A stretch of 17,322 bases of DNA from Bacteroidota bacterium (lineage in GTDB: Bacteria; Bacteroidota; Bacteroidia; Chitinophagales; JADJOU01), in the NCBI GenBank assembly GCA_016713645.1, contig JADJOU010000031.1, positions 1-17,322 on the forward strand, in the 5' to 3' direction. Shown here piece by piece: positions 1-6,928 of the stretch (the first letter of the stretch is position 1; each line of letters begins with the position of its first letter). The translations under genes and the position numbers were made by a program. Under the pieces are notes generated by a model. The model did no database searches, had not been told where the DNA came from, and worked only from the letters and a program-made list of their open reading frames with translations.

Positions 1-35
1 TTACGACTTGAAACTATGAACGGAAGAAACACAAC

Positions 36-169
36 TGCTAACAGGCGTTTGGCAAAAAAGTCGGTTTAGTGGTTAATTGAACATTCCGCCTCGTATCAAC
101 TTTTGTGCTGGGTTGAACGTTTGGTGCTTCGAAATCCGCTTCTTCGCCAAGCGCCAAAACGTTAGCACC
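36..169 (+). repeat. attC-like imperfect palindrome 1
   Basis: The left end reads TGCTAACAGGCGTTTGGC (36-53) and the right end GCGCCAAAACGTTAGCACC (151-169); the right end reverse-complemented pairs with the left. The pairing continues inward (about 37-62 against 134-168) with mismatches and bulges, giving one long hairpin of 134 bp. This is the form of integron attC sites: an outer GTTAGC/GCTAAC core, a conserved structure and a poorly conserved interior. The outer core GTTAGCA departs from the classical GTTRRRY at one base. A gene starts 36 bp after the right end, as expected of a cassette array. Assignment to integrons is inference. Confidence 0.6.
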
Positions 170-204
170 AACCACCAAGACAACATTTTAGACTCGAAAC
201 AAGA

Positions 205-838
205 ATGAACAAGTTACGACTATTAATATTGATACTAATTTATTTCCCATGTCATATTTATGGACAGTTGAATTCATTTCGAATAAATTTTATAGAAAAT
301 AGATTAAAAGTATTTCAACCGTTTGGAACAATTTATTATACAGACTTTGCGCCACCTATTTCTGATTTAGAACCGACAAATGAAATGCGATCAAGACTAC
401 TTAACTTAAAGACCTGTAATGAAAAAATACAACTAACAGGAATTGAGGTTGACAGTATTCTATCCCAACTGTCTAAATCTGATAATTGGGCTGACACAAT
501 CATTACAAGAAGCAAAGTAATAGAGTACAAAAATGCGATGCAGTTTATAAATCAATTAAACCGAGATGAACCAACTAATCACAGGCGTTACTTTTACACT
601 TTCAAGGAACCAATTTTCCTTCGTGAAAAAGAACCTTGCTTATTCACAATTTGGGCAATGTGGATCTAGCTGTGGTAATTTTATTATGCAGTTTTATAAA
701 TTAGAAAACAATAAATGGGTTAAATCATGTAATGTAATGATAGGAGATTTTTTAGTACAATGGCTGGTGCTAACAACAAATTTGTACAATAGCGGCGAAG
801 TGCAAGTGTTGAACATTATTTCTTTAATGATCTTTTGA
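205..838 (+). CDS. exported protein of unknown function, cassette gene 1 (frame broken)
   Basis: I do not recognise the family. The product starts with a signal peptide (MNKLRLL, a leucine/isoleucine core, then HIYGQ), so export is likely. The first frame runs 205-669 and the second takes over in the A run near 623-627: removing one A there joins REK to NLAYSQFGQCGSSCG without a stop, which suggests one protein rather than two. A CGSSCG motif lies at the start of the second half and could form a disulphide. The joined frame has no stop before the downstream inverted repeat (766-900) and reads into it, ending at 838; a lost stop near 760 is possible. The gene sits alone between two attC-like sites and no promoter is evident in front of it. 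Confidence 0.55.
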
Positions 839-900
839 TTCTAAAATGAAGCGAAGTACCTTTGAATCCGCTACTGTACAAATTCGCAACCGTTAGCACC
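766..900 (+). repeat. attC-like imperfect palindrome 2
   Basis: The left end GGTGCTAACAAC (766-777) is followed by AAATTTGTACAATAGCGG; the right arm has CCGCTACTGTACAAATT and ends CGTTAGCACC (891-900). The two arms are reverse complements with a few mismatches and a short bulge. Total length is 135 bp, nearly the same as the first site (134 bp), with the same outer bases but a different stem sequence. That combination of conserved ends and variable stem is typical of attC sites and unlike copies of one transposon. Confidence 0.65.
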
Positions 901-906
901 AATAAA

Positions 907-1635
907 ATGGACGACACTACAACATATAACAAACTGACTGACATTTGGGACAAATACAACCAAGTGAGAGTAGCTGGCGACAAAAAAACTGCTAATAACC
1001 TTTTAGTGGACTATATTGACTTATTAAAACAACAAGACGAGAAGGACATCAAAATATTCGTTGACAACATTTGTAGTTTGACTTTAGACCTTGACGACAA
1101 AATAATTTACAATAACGGAACAGAAGTATCGGACAAAGACATAAGAATTCAACATCCACTTTTTAAAGAAATTATTCTACCAATACTTAAAGACCAATAT
1201 AAAAAGGACAGTGCAAAACACATCAGGTGGATTGGACAATTTGAACAGTTTTTCTATTCTGACAATGCAACAACTCAAGCGTTTTAAGAGAGTTAAATAT
1301 TGCAGGGCATTTTGAAACAAGACATTTTTTGAAAATCTTTTGCCATTGACAATAATCAGAAGACACTAACATTGTTAATAAATAGAATTGCTCAGGACAT
1401 CAACTATTATACACACGAAGTTCCAATAGGTGTTCTTGTTGACCCAGACGTTTTAGACAAAGAGTTAATGACTTTTAGACAATACTGGCAACAATGCGAC
1501 ACAAAGAATATCTGGGAAGATGTTTTGACTGAATGGGAATTAATCGCAAAGCATTGGACACTTTATCTTGCAACCCAAGACAAATATGACAACTTTGAAA
1601 ACTATTTAACGACAAATGGAATTCAACTTGACTGA
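907..1635 (+). CDS. protein of unknown function, cassette gene 2 (frame broken)
   Basis: Not recognised. The ATG at 907 lies seven bases after the end of palindrome 2 and opens MDDTTTYNKLTDIWDKY; an alternative TTG start at 862 lies inside the palindrome and is less likely. The frame stops at 1287, but inserting one T near 1284-1287 continues it as LRELNIAGHFETRHF. A second change, one A too many near 1332-1335, restores the frame that runs to 1635 (ending NYLTTNGIQLD). The joined product is about 242 residues, soluble, charged and rich in Asp, Trp and Tyr, with no signal peptide or membrane segment. It ends 10 bp before the next attC-like site, as cassette genes usually do. Confidence 0.55.
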
Positions 1636-1645
1636 GAGATTTACT

Positions 1646-1705
1646 GGTGCTAACAACTAAGACTTCGTTGCGTTTGTAAAACGCACAATGAAGTCGCTGT
1701 TGCAC
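1646..1705 (+). repeat. attC-like palindrome 3, short or interrupted
   Basis: It begins GGTGCTAACAACTAA, identical in its first 12 bases to palindrome 2, and contains a hairpin in which GACTTCGTTGCGTTT pairs with AACGCACAATGAAGTC around a short loop. It closes with GTTGCAC (1699-1705) rather than GTTAGCACC. Either this is a 60-bp attC, or it is the left part of a longer site cut by the mobile unit that begins here. No other GTTAGCAC occurs in the next 2.5 kb. Confidence 0.5.
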
Positions 1706-1832
1706 AGCCTGCCCCTACAAAGTGTAGTGGGGAACCGTATCAATTAAAACTTAAAAATCACTATGGGGATTGCGACTAATTCAGGAGTCTACTTTGTTTG
1801 CTATGGAAGAATAATCTGAAAATTTGTTTCTT

Positions 1833-1907
1833 CTCTTTTGCATATTATATTGAATTTCTCTTCGCATATTCTATCTATCCTTCTCTTTTCTTTTCGTTTT
1901 TAGGGTT
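1833..1907. repeat. three degenerate 25-bp direct repeats
   Basis: CTCTTTT, CTCTTCG and CTCTTTT occur at 1833, 1858 and 1883, exactly 25 bp apart. The first two units also share GCATATT/GCATATTC and TAT further on; the third agrees only at its pyrimidine start. They lie downstream of the transposase stop, where the IS91 family has its replication origin-like end, so they might be subterminal binding sites. That role is inferred. Confidence 0.4.
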
Positions 1908-1945
1908 GTTCAAAAGCAGCGGCTAGTCGCCCATGTAGCGTCTTT

Positions 1946-3085
1946 TCAAAAACAATATTTTAGCAAATCGCGATTCACTTTCATCGCATTCGGCGGACCT
2001 CTTTTGGGAATCACTTCTATGATCACCATCGATTCCTTTTTGCAATGCACACAATACAATGGGTGATAGTTTTGCAATTGTCTTGCATCGCTTTTTTCTA
2101 ATGGTTTTAATTCGTTAAATAGCTCTTTGATAATGGGAATGCTCGTCTTCTTGGTCGTGCTGCTCAAGATGCCGTAATGCCTGATTCGCACAAAGTTCTT
2201 AGGCAAGATATGCATAGCAAATCTCCTGATAAATTCCATCGAATCGAGCGACAATTCCTTCTTCTTCGCCTCGTCTTTATAATCCTTGTATTCAAAAGTG
2301 ATGGTATTTTCATCGATGTTTGTAATGCGGCGATTTGATATCGCAATCTTATGCGTGTATCGCCCAATGTATTCCATCACGCTCTCGGCGTTGCCAAATG
2401 GTCTTTTGGCATAGACCACCCAGTCTTTCTTGTACGCGGTATTGAGGATATTCTTATCAATACCTTTTATCTTCTTTCTTATAGTTGCTAGATATTTTGC
2501 TCTAAAAACTTTGCTCATCGCCTTCACAGGAAACAAGTATTTACCCTTGCTCTTAGCGTATTTCCATTGATTGTTCTTAGTCAATCCTCCTTGCGGAATT
2601 ACACAATGCAAATGTGGATGAAGGGATAATTGTTGACCCCAAGTGTGCAAGATGGATATCATGCCTGTTTTAGCGCCGAGATGTTTTTGGTCTTTTGCAA
2701 ATGCATCAATCGTCTGCCAAGATGCTTCAAACAGCGCATCATAGACATCTTTGGGTTTGTACAATGCCAATTGATTGAATGTATCGGGCAATGTAAAAAC
2801 CACGTGAAAGTATTTGACAGGAAGCAATTCTGTCCTGCGCTTTTCCAACCATGCTTCTCGCTGTCTCCCTTGACACTTTGGACAATGGCGGTTTCTACAG
2901 CTGTTATAGCTGATGCTTTCAATTCCACAATCTGTGCAGACAGATTTATGTCCTCCAAGGGCGGCGGTTCGGCATAGCCGAACCGCACTCAAGGTCCTCA
3001 ATTGCCATGAATTGATCTTGAGTTGGTGTTCTATTTTAATCCAATGTTGCTGAAGCAGATTTCCCACTTCATATCCTGTTCTCAC
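1946..3085 (-). CDS. tnpA: IS91-family HUH transposase
   Basis: Single-strand nicking transposase for rolling-circle type transposition. The 379-residue frame is intact. Residues about 50-71 hold the N-terminal zinc-binding cysteines (C50, C53, C63, C68, C71; NSCRNRHCPKC). The HUH metal-binding motif is HPHLHC (H158 and H160), followed by VIPQGG. The catalytic tyrosine pair is YIGRY (Y239 and Y243, spacing YxxxY as in Y2 enzymes), followed by THKIAISNRR. C-terminal residues C345 and C348 (CVHC) may form a second metal site. The start is a GTG that overlaps the stop of the upstream recombinase, suggesting translational coupling. All key residues are present, so the protein may be active. Confidence 0.92.
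   Translation of the reverse strand: MRTGYEVGNLLQQHWIKIEHQLKINSWQLRTLSAVRLCRTAALGGHKSVCTDCGIESISYNSCRNRHCPKCQGRQREAWLEKRRTELLPVKYFHVVFTLPDTFNQLALYKPKDVYDALFEASWQTIDAFAKDQKHLGAKTGMISILHTWGQQLSLHPHLHCVIPQGGLTKNNQWKYAKSKGKYLFPVKAMSKVFRAKYLATIRKKIKGIDKNILNTAYKKDWVVYAKRPFGNAESVMEYIGRYTHKIAISNRRITNIDENTITFEYKDYKDEAKKKELSLDSMEFIRRFAMHILPKNFVRIRHYGILSSTTKKTSIPIIKELFNELKPLEKSDARQLQNYHPLYCVHCKKESMVIIEVIPKRGPPNAMKVNRDLLKYCF
2964..2986. other. perfect 10-bp stem hairpin inside transposase gene
   Basis: GCGGTTCGGC, loop ATA, GCCGAACCGC. It is GC-rich in an AT-rich setting and lies in the 5' part of the transposase gene, where it encodes VRLCRTA. It could affect translation or the folding of single-stranded DNA; it may also be only a by-product of codon choice. 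Confidence 0.6.
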
Positions 3086-4011
3086 TTTTGTTTGGGATAC
3101 AAGGTGTCAAGTGGACTAAATGGATTAATTCGCTCGCTATTGGCCACGTGTAAATACACCATCGTGGTTTCAATTGAACTATGACCTAATAAGTTTTTTA
3201 TTGTGAGAATATTCAATCCATCTTCCAACAGATGCGTAGCATAGGTATGCCTCAAAGTATGCACACTCATTGCTTTTTTGATACCTGCTGCTTTTGCAGC
3301 TTCCTTTACTGCCCATTGAACGCCGCGCTGTGAGTACCTGCTATCAAATTCTCCGCCTGCTCTATTCTCACGTGGCATTCCAAACAAGTAATCAGTGGGT
3401 ACTTCGCTTTCGATATATTTTTTTATCCCGCGTATCAATATATCAGATAAGGGAACATAACGATCTCTATGACCTTTGGTCATCGGGACGAGTAAAGTCT
3501 TTCTGTCATAATCGATATGTGCCAGTCTGATAGCTTCGCACTTCCATGCATCGCAATCCACAACCATAGAGAATACCGAGTAATATGCGATGTTTCAATA
3601 ATTTCGGGGCAATGAGTAAACGCTTCATCTCTTCTCTGCTCAATACAATGGGCAATTTATGTTCCTTCTTGATGGATGGCAGGGCGATGCGTTTATCATT
3701 CAATCCCTCTAATCGAAATAGGAAACGCAAACTATACACGGAATGTTTGAAATAGCTCTCTGAAGGCGTATTGTGTTGCTGTTGGACGTGATAGAGATAA
3801 TCGGAGATTTGGTCTTCATCCAATTCAGTAGGCAAGCACTCAAAGTGCAAGACGAGTTTGGCGAGGTGCTGGGCGTAATTTCGATAGGTGCTTTCGCTCT
3901 TACCAGAGATGGATATACGCGACTTAAATTTTTCTAATTGATCAGAAAATTGTGGTACTTTAGCACATGCGAGAGCAACTAAAGATTCGGTAGGCTTTTT
4001 TTTTGTGTCAT
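3082..4011 (-). CDS. tyrosine recombinase of the IS91-like unit (two frame breaks)
   Basis: Phage-integrase family recombinase, about 309 residues when joined. The ATG at 4011 is out of frame with the body because of a run of nine A (plus-strand T9, 3996-4004); ten A would give MTQKKKPTESLVALACAK. The SAM-like N-terminal domain follows (STYRNYAQHLAKLVLHFE). A second break near 3535-3536 is an extra base: removing it gives GCGLRCMEVRAIRLAHIDYD, the usual family sequence. The catalytic residues are all visible: Arg in GLRC, HTLRHTYATHLLE (HxxR), LGHSS and the tyrosine in TTMVYLHV. I see no sign of the extra domain of integron integrases between the catalytic boxes, so this is a transposon-type recombinase and not IntI. 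It could be a pseudogene, a slippage-expressed gene, or a victim of sequencing error. Confidence 0.82.
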
Positions 4012-4071
4012 GATATTTAATTTTGATGAACTATAAATGTACTGATACTTGAGAAAACTACCGAAGGTTTA

Positions 4072-4195
4072 GTGCAACAGTCGTTTTGAGCTAGTGTGTG
4101 ATTTAGTGGAATTCCGTTACGCATCATATTTTCTGCAAAGCCGAAAATTGAAAGGTTACGAACCACACACCATCTCAAAGCGCCAGAACGTCAAC
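4072..4195 (+). repeat. attC-like palindrome 4, upstream of the HigBA module
   Basis: CGTTTTGAGCTAGTGTGTG (4082-4100) pairs with CACACACCATCTCAAAGCG (4164-4182), with three mismatches that are mostly G-T. The pairing extends weakly to both sides. The right end is GAACGTCAAC, so the usual GTT core is absent or altered. The left end coincides with the proposed end of the mobile unit (GTGCAACAG), so the original left end may have been displaced. Confidence 0.5.
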
Positions 4196-4228
4196 TTTAA
4201 AATCGACCACGACAGACATCTCAAATTA

Positions 4229-4262
4229 TTGTTTCCAAATTTAGAAACTTTATTTATCTTTG
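4229..4262 (+). promoter_or_regulatory. Bacteroidota-type promoter of higBA
   Basis: TATCTTTG at 4255-4262 matches TAnnTTTG exactly. A TTG at 4229-4231 is a possible -33 element, although the 23-bp spacer is slightly long. The start codon of the toxin is 25 bp downstream. This gives the module its own promoter, unlike typical cassette genes. Confidence 0.55.
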
Positions 4263-4287
4263 TGTTGTTTAACAATCAATTAGACAA

Positions 4288-4629
4288 ATGAAATATTTTG
4301 AGACACGGTTTATGGAAGAAGCAAACGAGTTTATTGCAGAACTCGACCCAAAGACTATCAAAAAAATATTTTACAACATTGACCTTGCTGAACAGACGAA
4401 TGATCCGAAATTGTTCAAGAAATTACAAAATGACATTTGGGAACTTCGGACAAAATTTGGTGGACTTCAAATTAGATTGCTTGCATTTTGGGATAAATCA
4501 GACAATAAGGAAACACTGGTAATTGCGACACACGGTTTCATTAAAAAAGTTGACAAAGTGCCTGCAAACGAAATTGAACGAGCAGAAAGACTGAGAGAAA
4601 ATTATTTTAACAATAAATATAAAAAATAG
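4288..4629 (+). CDS. higB: HigB-type toxin, RelE/ParE superfamily (Gp49-like)
   Basis: Toxin of a type II toxin-antitoxin pair; members of this family are usually ribosome-dependent mRNA endonucleases. The 113-residue length is normal. The family signature is clear: FMEEANEFIAEL at the start, DIWELRTKFGGLQIRLLAFW in the middle (the ELR...RLLFF type strand), LVIATHGFIKKVDKVP, then EIERAERLRENYF at the C terminus. It is the first gene of the pair, with the antitoxin 5 bp downstream, the toxin-first order typical of HigBA. It starts 25 bp after a good promoter. The frame is intact, consistent with a functional module kept in check by its antitoxin. Confidence 0.88.
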   Translation: MKYFETRFMEEANEFIAELDPKTIKKIFYNIDLAEQTNDPKLFKKLQNDIWELRTKFGGLQIRLLAFWDKSDNKETLVIATHGFIKKVDKVPANEIERAERLRENYFNNKYKK

Positions 4630-4634
4630 AAAAT

Positions 4635-4961
4635 ATGGCACCTAAAGAAATCAAGACCTATTCACTTACCGAAATGAAAGACAAGTATATCGGTAAAGTT
4701 GGGACAACAGACCGTGACGAATACGAATACGAACTTCGTATGGACGTGTTAGGAAAAATGATTAAATCGGCAAGACAAGAACGCCACTTGACACAAGAAG
4801 AGCTTGGTAAACTTGTTGGAGTGCAGAAAGCTCAAATTTCGAAACTTGAAAGTAGTGCTAACAGTGCGACAATTGACACCGTATTAAGAGTTTTCAGAGC
4901 ATTAAAAGCGGAAATTAATTTTAACGTAAAACTTGAAGACAACTTTGTTAAACTTGTTTGA
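4635..4961 (+). CDS. higA: HigA-type antitoxin with XRE helix-turn-helix
   Basis: Antitoxin and probable autorepressor of the pair. Of 108 residues, 40-95 form an XRE-type DNA-binding domain: LGKMIKSARQERHLTQEELG, VGVQKAQISKLES, then TVLRVFRALKAEINF. The N-terminal stretch (KEIKTYSLTEMKDKYIG) is the usual part that precedes the HTH in HigA partners of Gp49-like toxins and may contact the toxin. The start ATG follows the toxin stop by 5 bp, so the genes are cotranscribed. The stop lies 9 bp before an attC-like palindrome, so the pair forms one compact cassette-like unit (about 4196-5107). Confidence 0.88.
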   Translation: MAPKEIKTYSLTEMKDKYIGKVGTTDRDEYEYELRMDVLGKMIKSARQERHLTQEELGKLVGVQKAQISKLESSANSATIDTVLRVFRALKAEINFNVKLEDNFVKLV

Positions 4962-4970
4962 CCGAAAAAA

Positions 4971-5107
4971 GCCGAACGCAGAACCTAAGGTTTGACGAAA
5001 GGCGGGTTTCTCCTTTCAAAAAAGTTTAAGAGTTAAAGAATAATACCTATTTTTATTCAGCAGAAGTATGGTAGACCCTCACTTCGCAAACTATCCAAAC
5101 GTTAAGC
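4971..5107 (+). repeat. attC-like palindrome 5, downstream of HigBA
   Basis: The outer ends are GCCGAAC (4971-4977) and GTTAAGC (5101-5107); the latter fits the classical attC core GTTRRRY. The inner stem pairs GGTTTGACGAAAGGCGGG (from 4989) with CCCTCACTTCGCAAACT (to 5092), with single-base bulges on one strand, as attC sites have extrahelical bases. Total length is 137 bp. Its right half (5050-5103) is repeated after the second toxin-antitoxin module at 7419-7472. Confidence 0.65.
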
Positions 5108-5144
5108 AACGGAACAAATTAGTTTTATACCATCTACCCCCGCT

Positions 5145-5167
5145 ATCCTCAGTTTATAACTGCGGAT
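5145..5167. terminator. stem-loop between converging units
   Basis: ATCCTCAGTT, loop TAT, AACTGCGGAT: nine of ten base pairs. It lies 20 bp beyond the stop of the minus-strand gene (5187) and just after palindrome 5 of the plus-strand unit. There is no long T run on either strand, so if it ends transcription it may do so in both directions and only partly. Confidence 0.4.
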
Positions 5168-5186
5168 CCCTTAACTCACCCCACCC

Positions 5187-5906
5187 TTATAAAGACTCCA
5201 CCCTGCTCTCTTTTGCCAATGGTGCTTGCATGACTATCACTTTCCCCTTGGCTTTGATATACGGTTTGAAAACAAAGATTTTTTGTTTGACCTCATTCCC
5301 TCTATAGACGATTTGCGCCGCTTCATTGATTCTAGCTATCATCCAATGCAATTGATTGTAGGTGGCGATGCGCTCTGCGGTGACCACTGGGCGGCTCTTT
5401 ACAAAAGCATCTTGTAGGGTATGCATATCCATCATTTCGATGCGCAAAGTTTGAATAGATGCCATCTTCGTTGCTGTCATCCCCGCGGCATTGAGTTCGG
5501 AGGCATATTTGGTGCAGGCAACATATAGTTGGTCGAGGAATACAATCATCTCTGTCTTCGAATTGCCCACTTTGCTGATTAAATTGCACGCGATCTCTCT
5601 GCGCACTTCTGGGTGCTTGGGAAATGCTTTCCCCGCAAAATATTTGACATCAGCATAGATGTCCCGCGCTTTTTTCATGCAGGCACCAACAAGCTGGGTC
5701 TTTTGCATCTGCTGGTCTATCATCATTCCATGCCTAGAAAAATGCAAGGCCGCTTCCATTTTATTTTTAAAGTCGGTCATATATGTTGAATCTATGGTAG
5801 GATCAAATGAGGTAAATGCAGTTAAATCTGCTTCCACAAAATGAAGAATGATATTGGCTGTCTCAATCAAATTGGCATCAGAGCCTTGGTATTTTCGCAA
5901 TGTCAT
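5187..5906 (-). CDS. conserved-looking soluble protein of unknown function
   Basis: I do not assign a named family. An ATG at 5948 would give 253 residues; the ATG at 5906 (MTLRKYQGSDANLIETAN, about 239 residues) looks more natural because the first 14 codons of the longer form have no obvious protein character. The sequence is predicted mostly alpha-helical, with no signal peptide or membrane segment, and ends with a basic stretch (KPYIKAKGKVIVM). It is the only gene between the two toxin-antitoxin modules and runs opposite to them, so it is unlikely to be a standard cassette gene. Directly upstream is the 21-bp phased heptamer array (5950-6208), which could control it. The frame is intact over its full length. 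Confidence 0.75.
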   Translation of the reverse strand: MTLRKYQGSDANLIETANIILHFVEADLTAFTSFDPTIDSTYMTDFKNKMEAALHFSRHGMMIDQQMQKTQLVGACMKKARDIYADVKYFAGKAFPKHPEVRREIACNLISKVGNSKTEMIVFLDQLYVACTKYASELNAAGMTATKMASIQTLRIEMMDMHTLQDAFVKSRPVVTAERIATYNQLHWMIARINEAAQIVYRGNEVKQKIFVFKPYIKAKGKVIVMQAPLAKESRVESL

Positions 5907-5949
5907 AAAATTGATTTTATGGATAAAACGATAAAATGACCCATTCAAT

Positions 5950-6208
5950 ATCTTTAAAGAACCTCTTTATATCTTCTTAACAAATCACCAATTCTCTGCG
6001 GTCCTACCCTATCTCTATGTCCTCGAGGTTTGAATCTCTAACAAAATTGATTGGCACTTGAACAATAGAAAAGAGATTTTTACGAGAAATTGTCGGCTCT
6101 TTGCCAGAAGATGAAAAATCTTTAAGCGTTATCACGCGCTCTTTGAGACAATGAGAACGCTCTTTGCCGAGGGTTTGTTCATTTTCGTGATAAGGTAGAG
6201 TATCTTTG
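5950..6208. repeat. array of 13 heptamers phased at exactly 21 bp
   Basis: Heptamers of the form (A/C)TCTTT(A/G) start at 5950, 5971, 5992, 6013, 6034, 6055, 6076, 6097, 6118, 6139, 6160, 6181 and 6202. The best copies are CTCTTTG (6097, 6139, 6160), ATCTTTA (5950, 6118) and ATCTTTG (6202); weaker ones are CTCTATG (6013), ATCTCTA (6034), ATCTTCT, TTCTCTG, CACTTGA, ATTTTTA and ATTTTCG. Column agreement is T 12/13 at position 2, C 11/13 at 3, T 13/13 at 4, T 10/13 at 5 and 6, purine 12/13 at 7. The 14 bp between motifs show no conservation. Twenty-one bp is two helical turns, so all motifs face the same side of the DNA. The array begins right upstream of the minus-strand gene. Confidence 0.7.
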
Positions 6209-6655
6209 CCAATGAATCATTCTTCTATATGGCAGATGGATAAATTTCAACGAACGCTGTGGGCAATTTGTCATCAAAGCAAGAATAGTTATCGGTGTGT
6301 GAAAGATATTTAGGCGGCGGGAGATCAGGTTCCATGTTCAACTGTTCTTGATCTAATGCAAAGAATCCCCGCTTTTCTTCCAATATTTTAAAACCATCTT
6401 TGAAATAACCCCTATTCAATTAGATTTCCAAATGAATGGTTTAATTTCTAATTTTTAATTTTAAAATCATTAAATATCCTATAAAAAGTATTATATTTGA
6501 AATGCAAAGATGAAAATCATCCTAAACGACTTTTTGAGGATGGAGCGGAATGAAAAAACATCAAAAAAAGAAGTTATTCACACTTCTCTTGCCGATTCAG
6601 AAAACAAACAAAACATACTCTGTTCATAAAAAATGGAACATTACGTACAAATTAC
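6209..6655. other. non-coding stretch with no supported gene
   Basis: Only short frames are present. A 64-codon minus-strand frame (6225-6419) starts with TTG and lacks a nearby ATG. TATATTTG at 6492-6499 fits the -10-like consensus but has no TTG at a good distance. A small inverted repeat, CATCCT/AGGATG (6518-6523 and 6537-6542), has a 13-base loop. The DNA from about 6430 is very AT-rich. Confidence 0.4.
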
Positions 6656-6672
6656 TATATTTGCACGTACAA
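6643..6672 (+). promoter_or_regulatory. promoter and possible operator of the VapBC-like module
   Basis: TATATTTG at 6656-6663 matches TAnnTTTG exactly, 18 bp before the antitoxin ATG. Two direct copies of ACGTACAA (6643-6650 and 6665-6672), 22 bp apart, bracket this box. Toxin-antitoxin complexes commonly repress their own promoter, so these repeats are reasonable operator candidates. No TTG is seen at the -33 position. Confidence 0.5.
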
Positions 6673-6681
6673 TTAACTATC

Positions 6682-6927
6682 ATGGATACTAAACTGACAT
6701 TAAAACTGGACAATTCCATCATCGAACAGGCGAAAAATTATGCAAAGGACAAGAATACAAGCCTTTCTAAATTGATTGAATCGTATCTCGGAAAACTTGT
6801 TACGCCAAATGACACACACGAAATTACCCCTCTTGTAAAAAGTTTGTCAGGTGTTGTTGACTTACCAAAAAACTTTGACGCAAAAAAAGAATACAAGAAG
6901 CATTTGTTAAACAAATACGCAAAATAA
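6682..6927 (+). CDS. VapB-like antitoxin, DUF6364 type
   Basis: Small antitoxin of 81 residues. The ATG at 6682 was chosen because MDTKLTLKLDNSIIEQAKNY is the usual N terminus of the family and because the promoter box ends at 6663; an upstream in-frame ATG at 6550 would lie before the promoter. Residues 1-45 fit a ribbon-helix-helix fold: a beta strand (KLTLKLD), then two helices (SIIEQAKNYAKDKN and SLSKLIESYLGKL). The C-terminal part (EITPLVKSLSGVVDLPKNFDAKKEYKKHLLNKYAK) should wrap around the toxin. The toxin start is two bases after the stop codon, so the two genes are translated together. Confidence 0.85.
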   Translation: MDTKLTLKLDNSIIEQAKNYAKDKNTSLSKLIESYLGKLVTPNDTHEITPLVKSLSGVVDLPKNFDAKKEYKKHLLNKYAK

Positions 6928-6928
6928 T

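Larger units (their letters stand above)
1706..4071 (-). mobile_element. IS91-like unit with tyrosine recombinase and HUH transposase
   Basis: Two minus-strand genes overlap by 4 bp (GTGA): a tyrosine recombinase followed by an IS91-family transposase. Some IS91-family elements carry such a recombinase. The true ends are not proven. CTGTTGCAC at 1697-1705 and its reverse complement GTGCAACAG at 4072-4080 bracket the unit, each flanked outside by TCG (1694-1696 and 4081-4083), which might be a 3-bp target duplication. Classical IS91 elements lack terminal inverted repeats, so this reading is tentative. Between the transposase stop and the left end lie a GC-rich stem-loop (CCCCTAC, then GTAGTGGGG, 1711-1732) and pyrimidine-rich repeats. 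Confidence 0.6.

Noticed and set aside
1711..1732. GC-rich stem-loop as a rho-independent terminator
   Set aside because: No T run follows on either strand; it fits better as an end structure of the mobile unit.
2630..2977. Plus-strand frame of 115 codons opposite the transposase
   Set aside because: Antisense shadow of the IS91-family transposase, which carries complete catalytic motifs.
3082..4011. The tyrosine recombinase as an integron integrase that would drive the cassette array
   Set aside because: No extra domain of the IntI type is visible between the catalytic boxes and the gene overlaps the IS91-family transposase, so it belongs to the mobile unit.
4094..4291. 65-codon plus-strand frame ahead of higB
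   Set aside because: It lies across attC-like palindrome 4 and the higB promoter, and its sequence has no protein-like character.
5950..6208. CRISPR array reading of the 21-bp periodic region
   Set aside because: The conserved part is only 7 bp and the intervals 14 bp; no repeat of CRISPR length and no cas genes are present.
6201..6208. TATCTTTG as a plus-strand promoter
   Set aside because: It fits TAnnTTTG but is also the last member of the phased array, and no supported gene follows within 400 bp.
6225..6419. 64-codon minus-strand frame between the phased array and the VapBC-like module
   Set aside because: It opens only with TTG right after a stop, has no ATG in its first 28 codons, no promoter and no recognisable motif.
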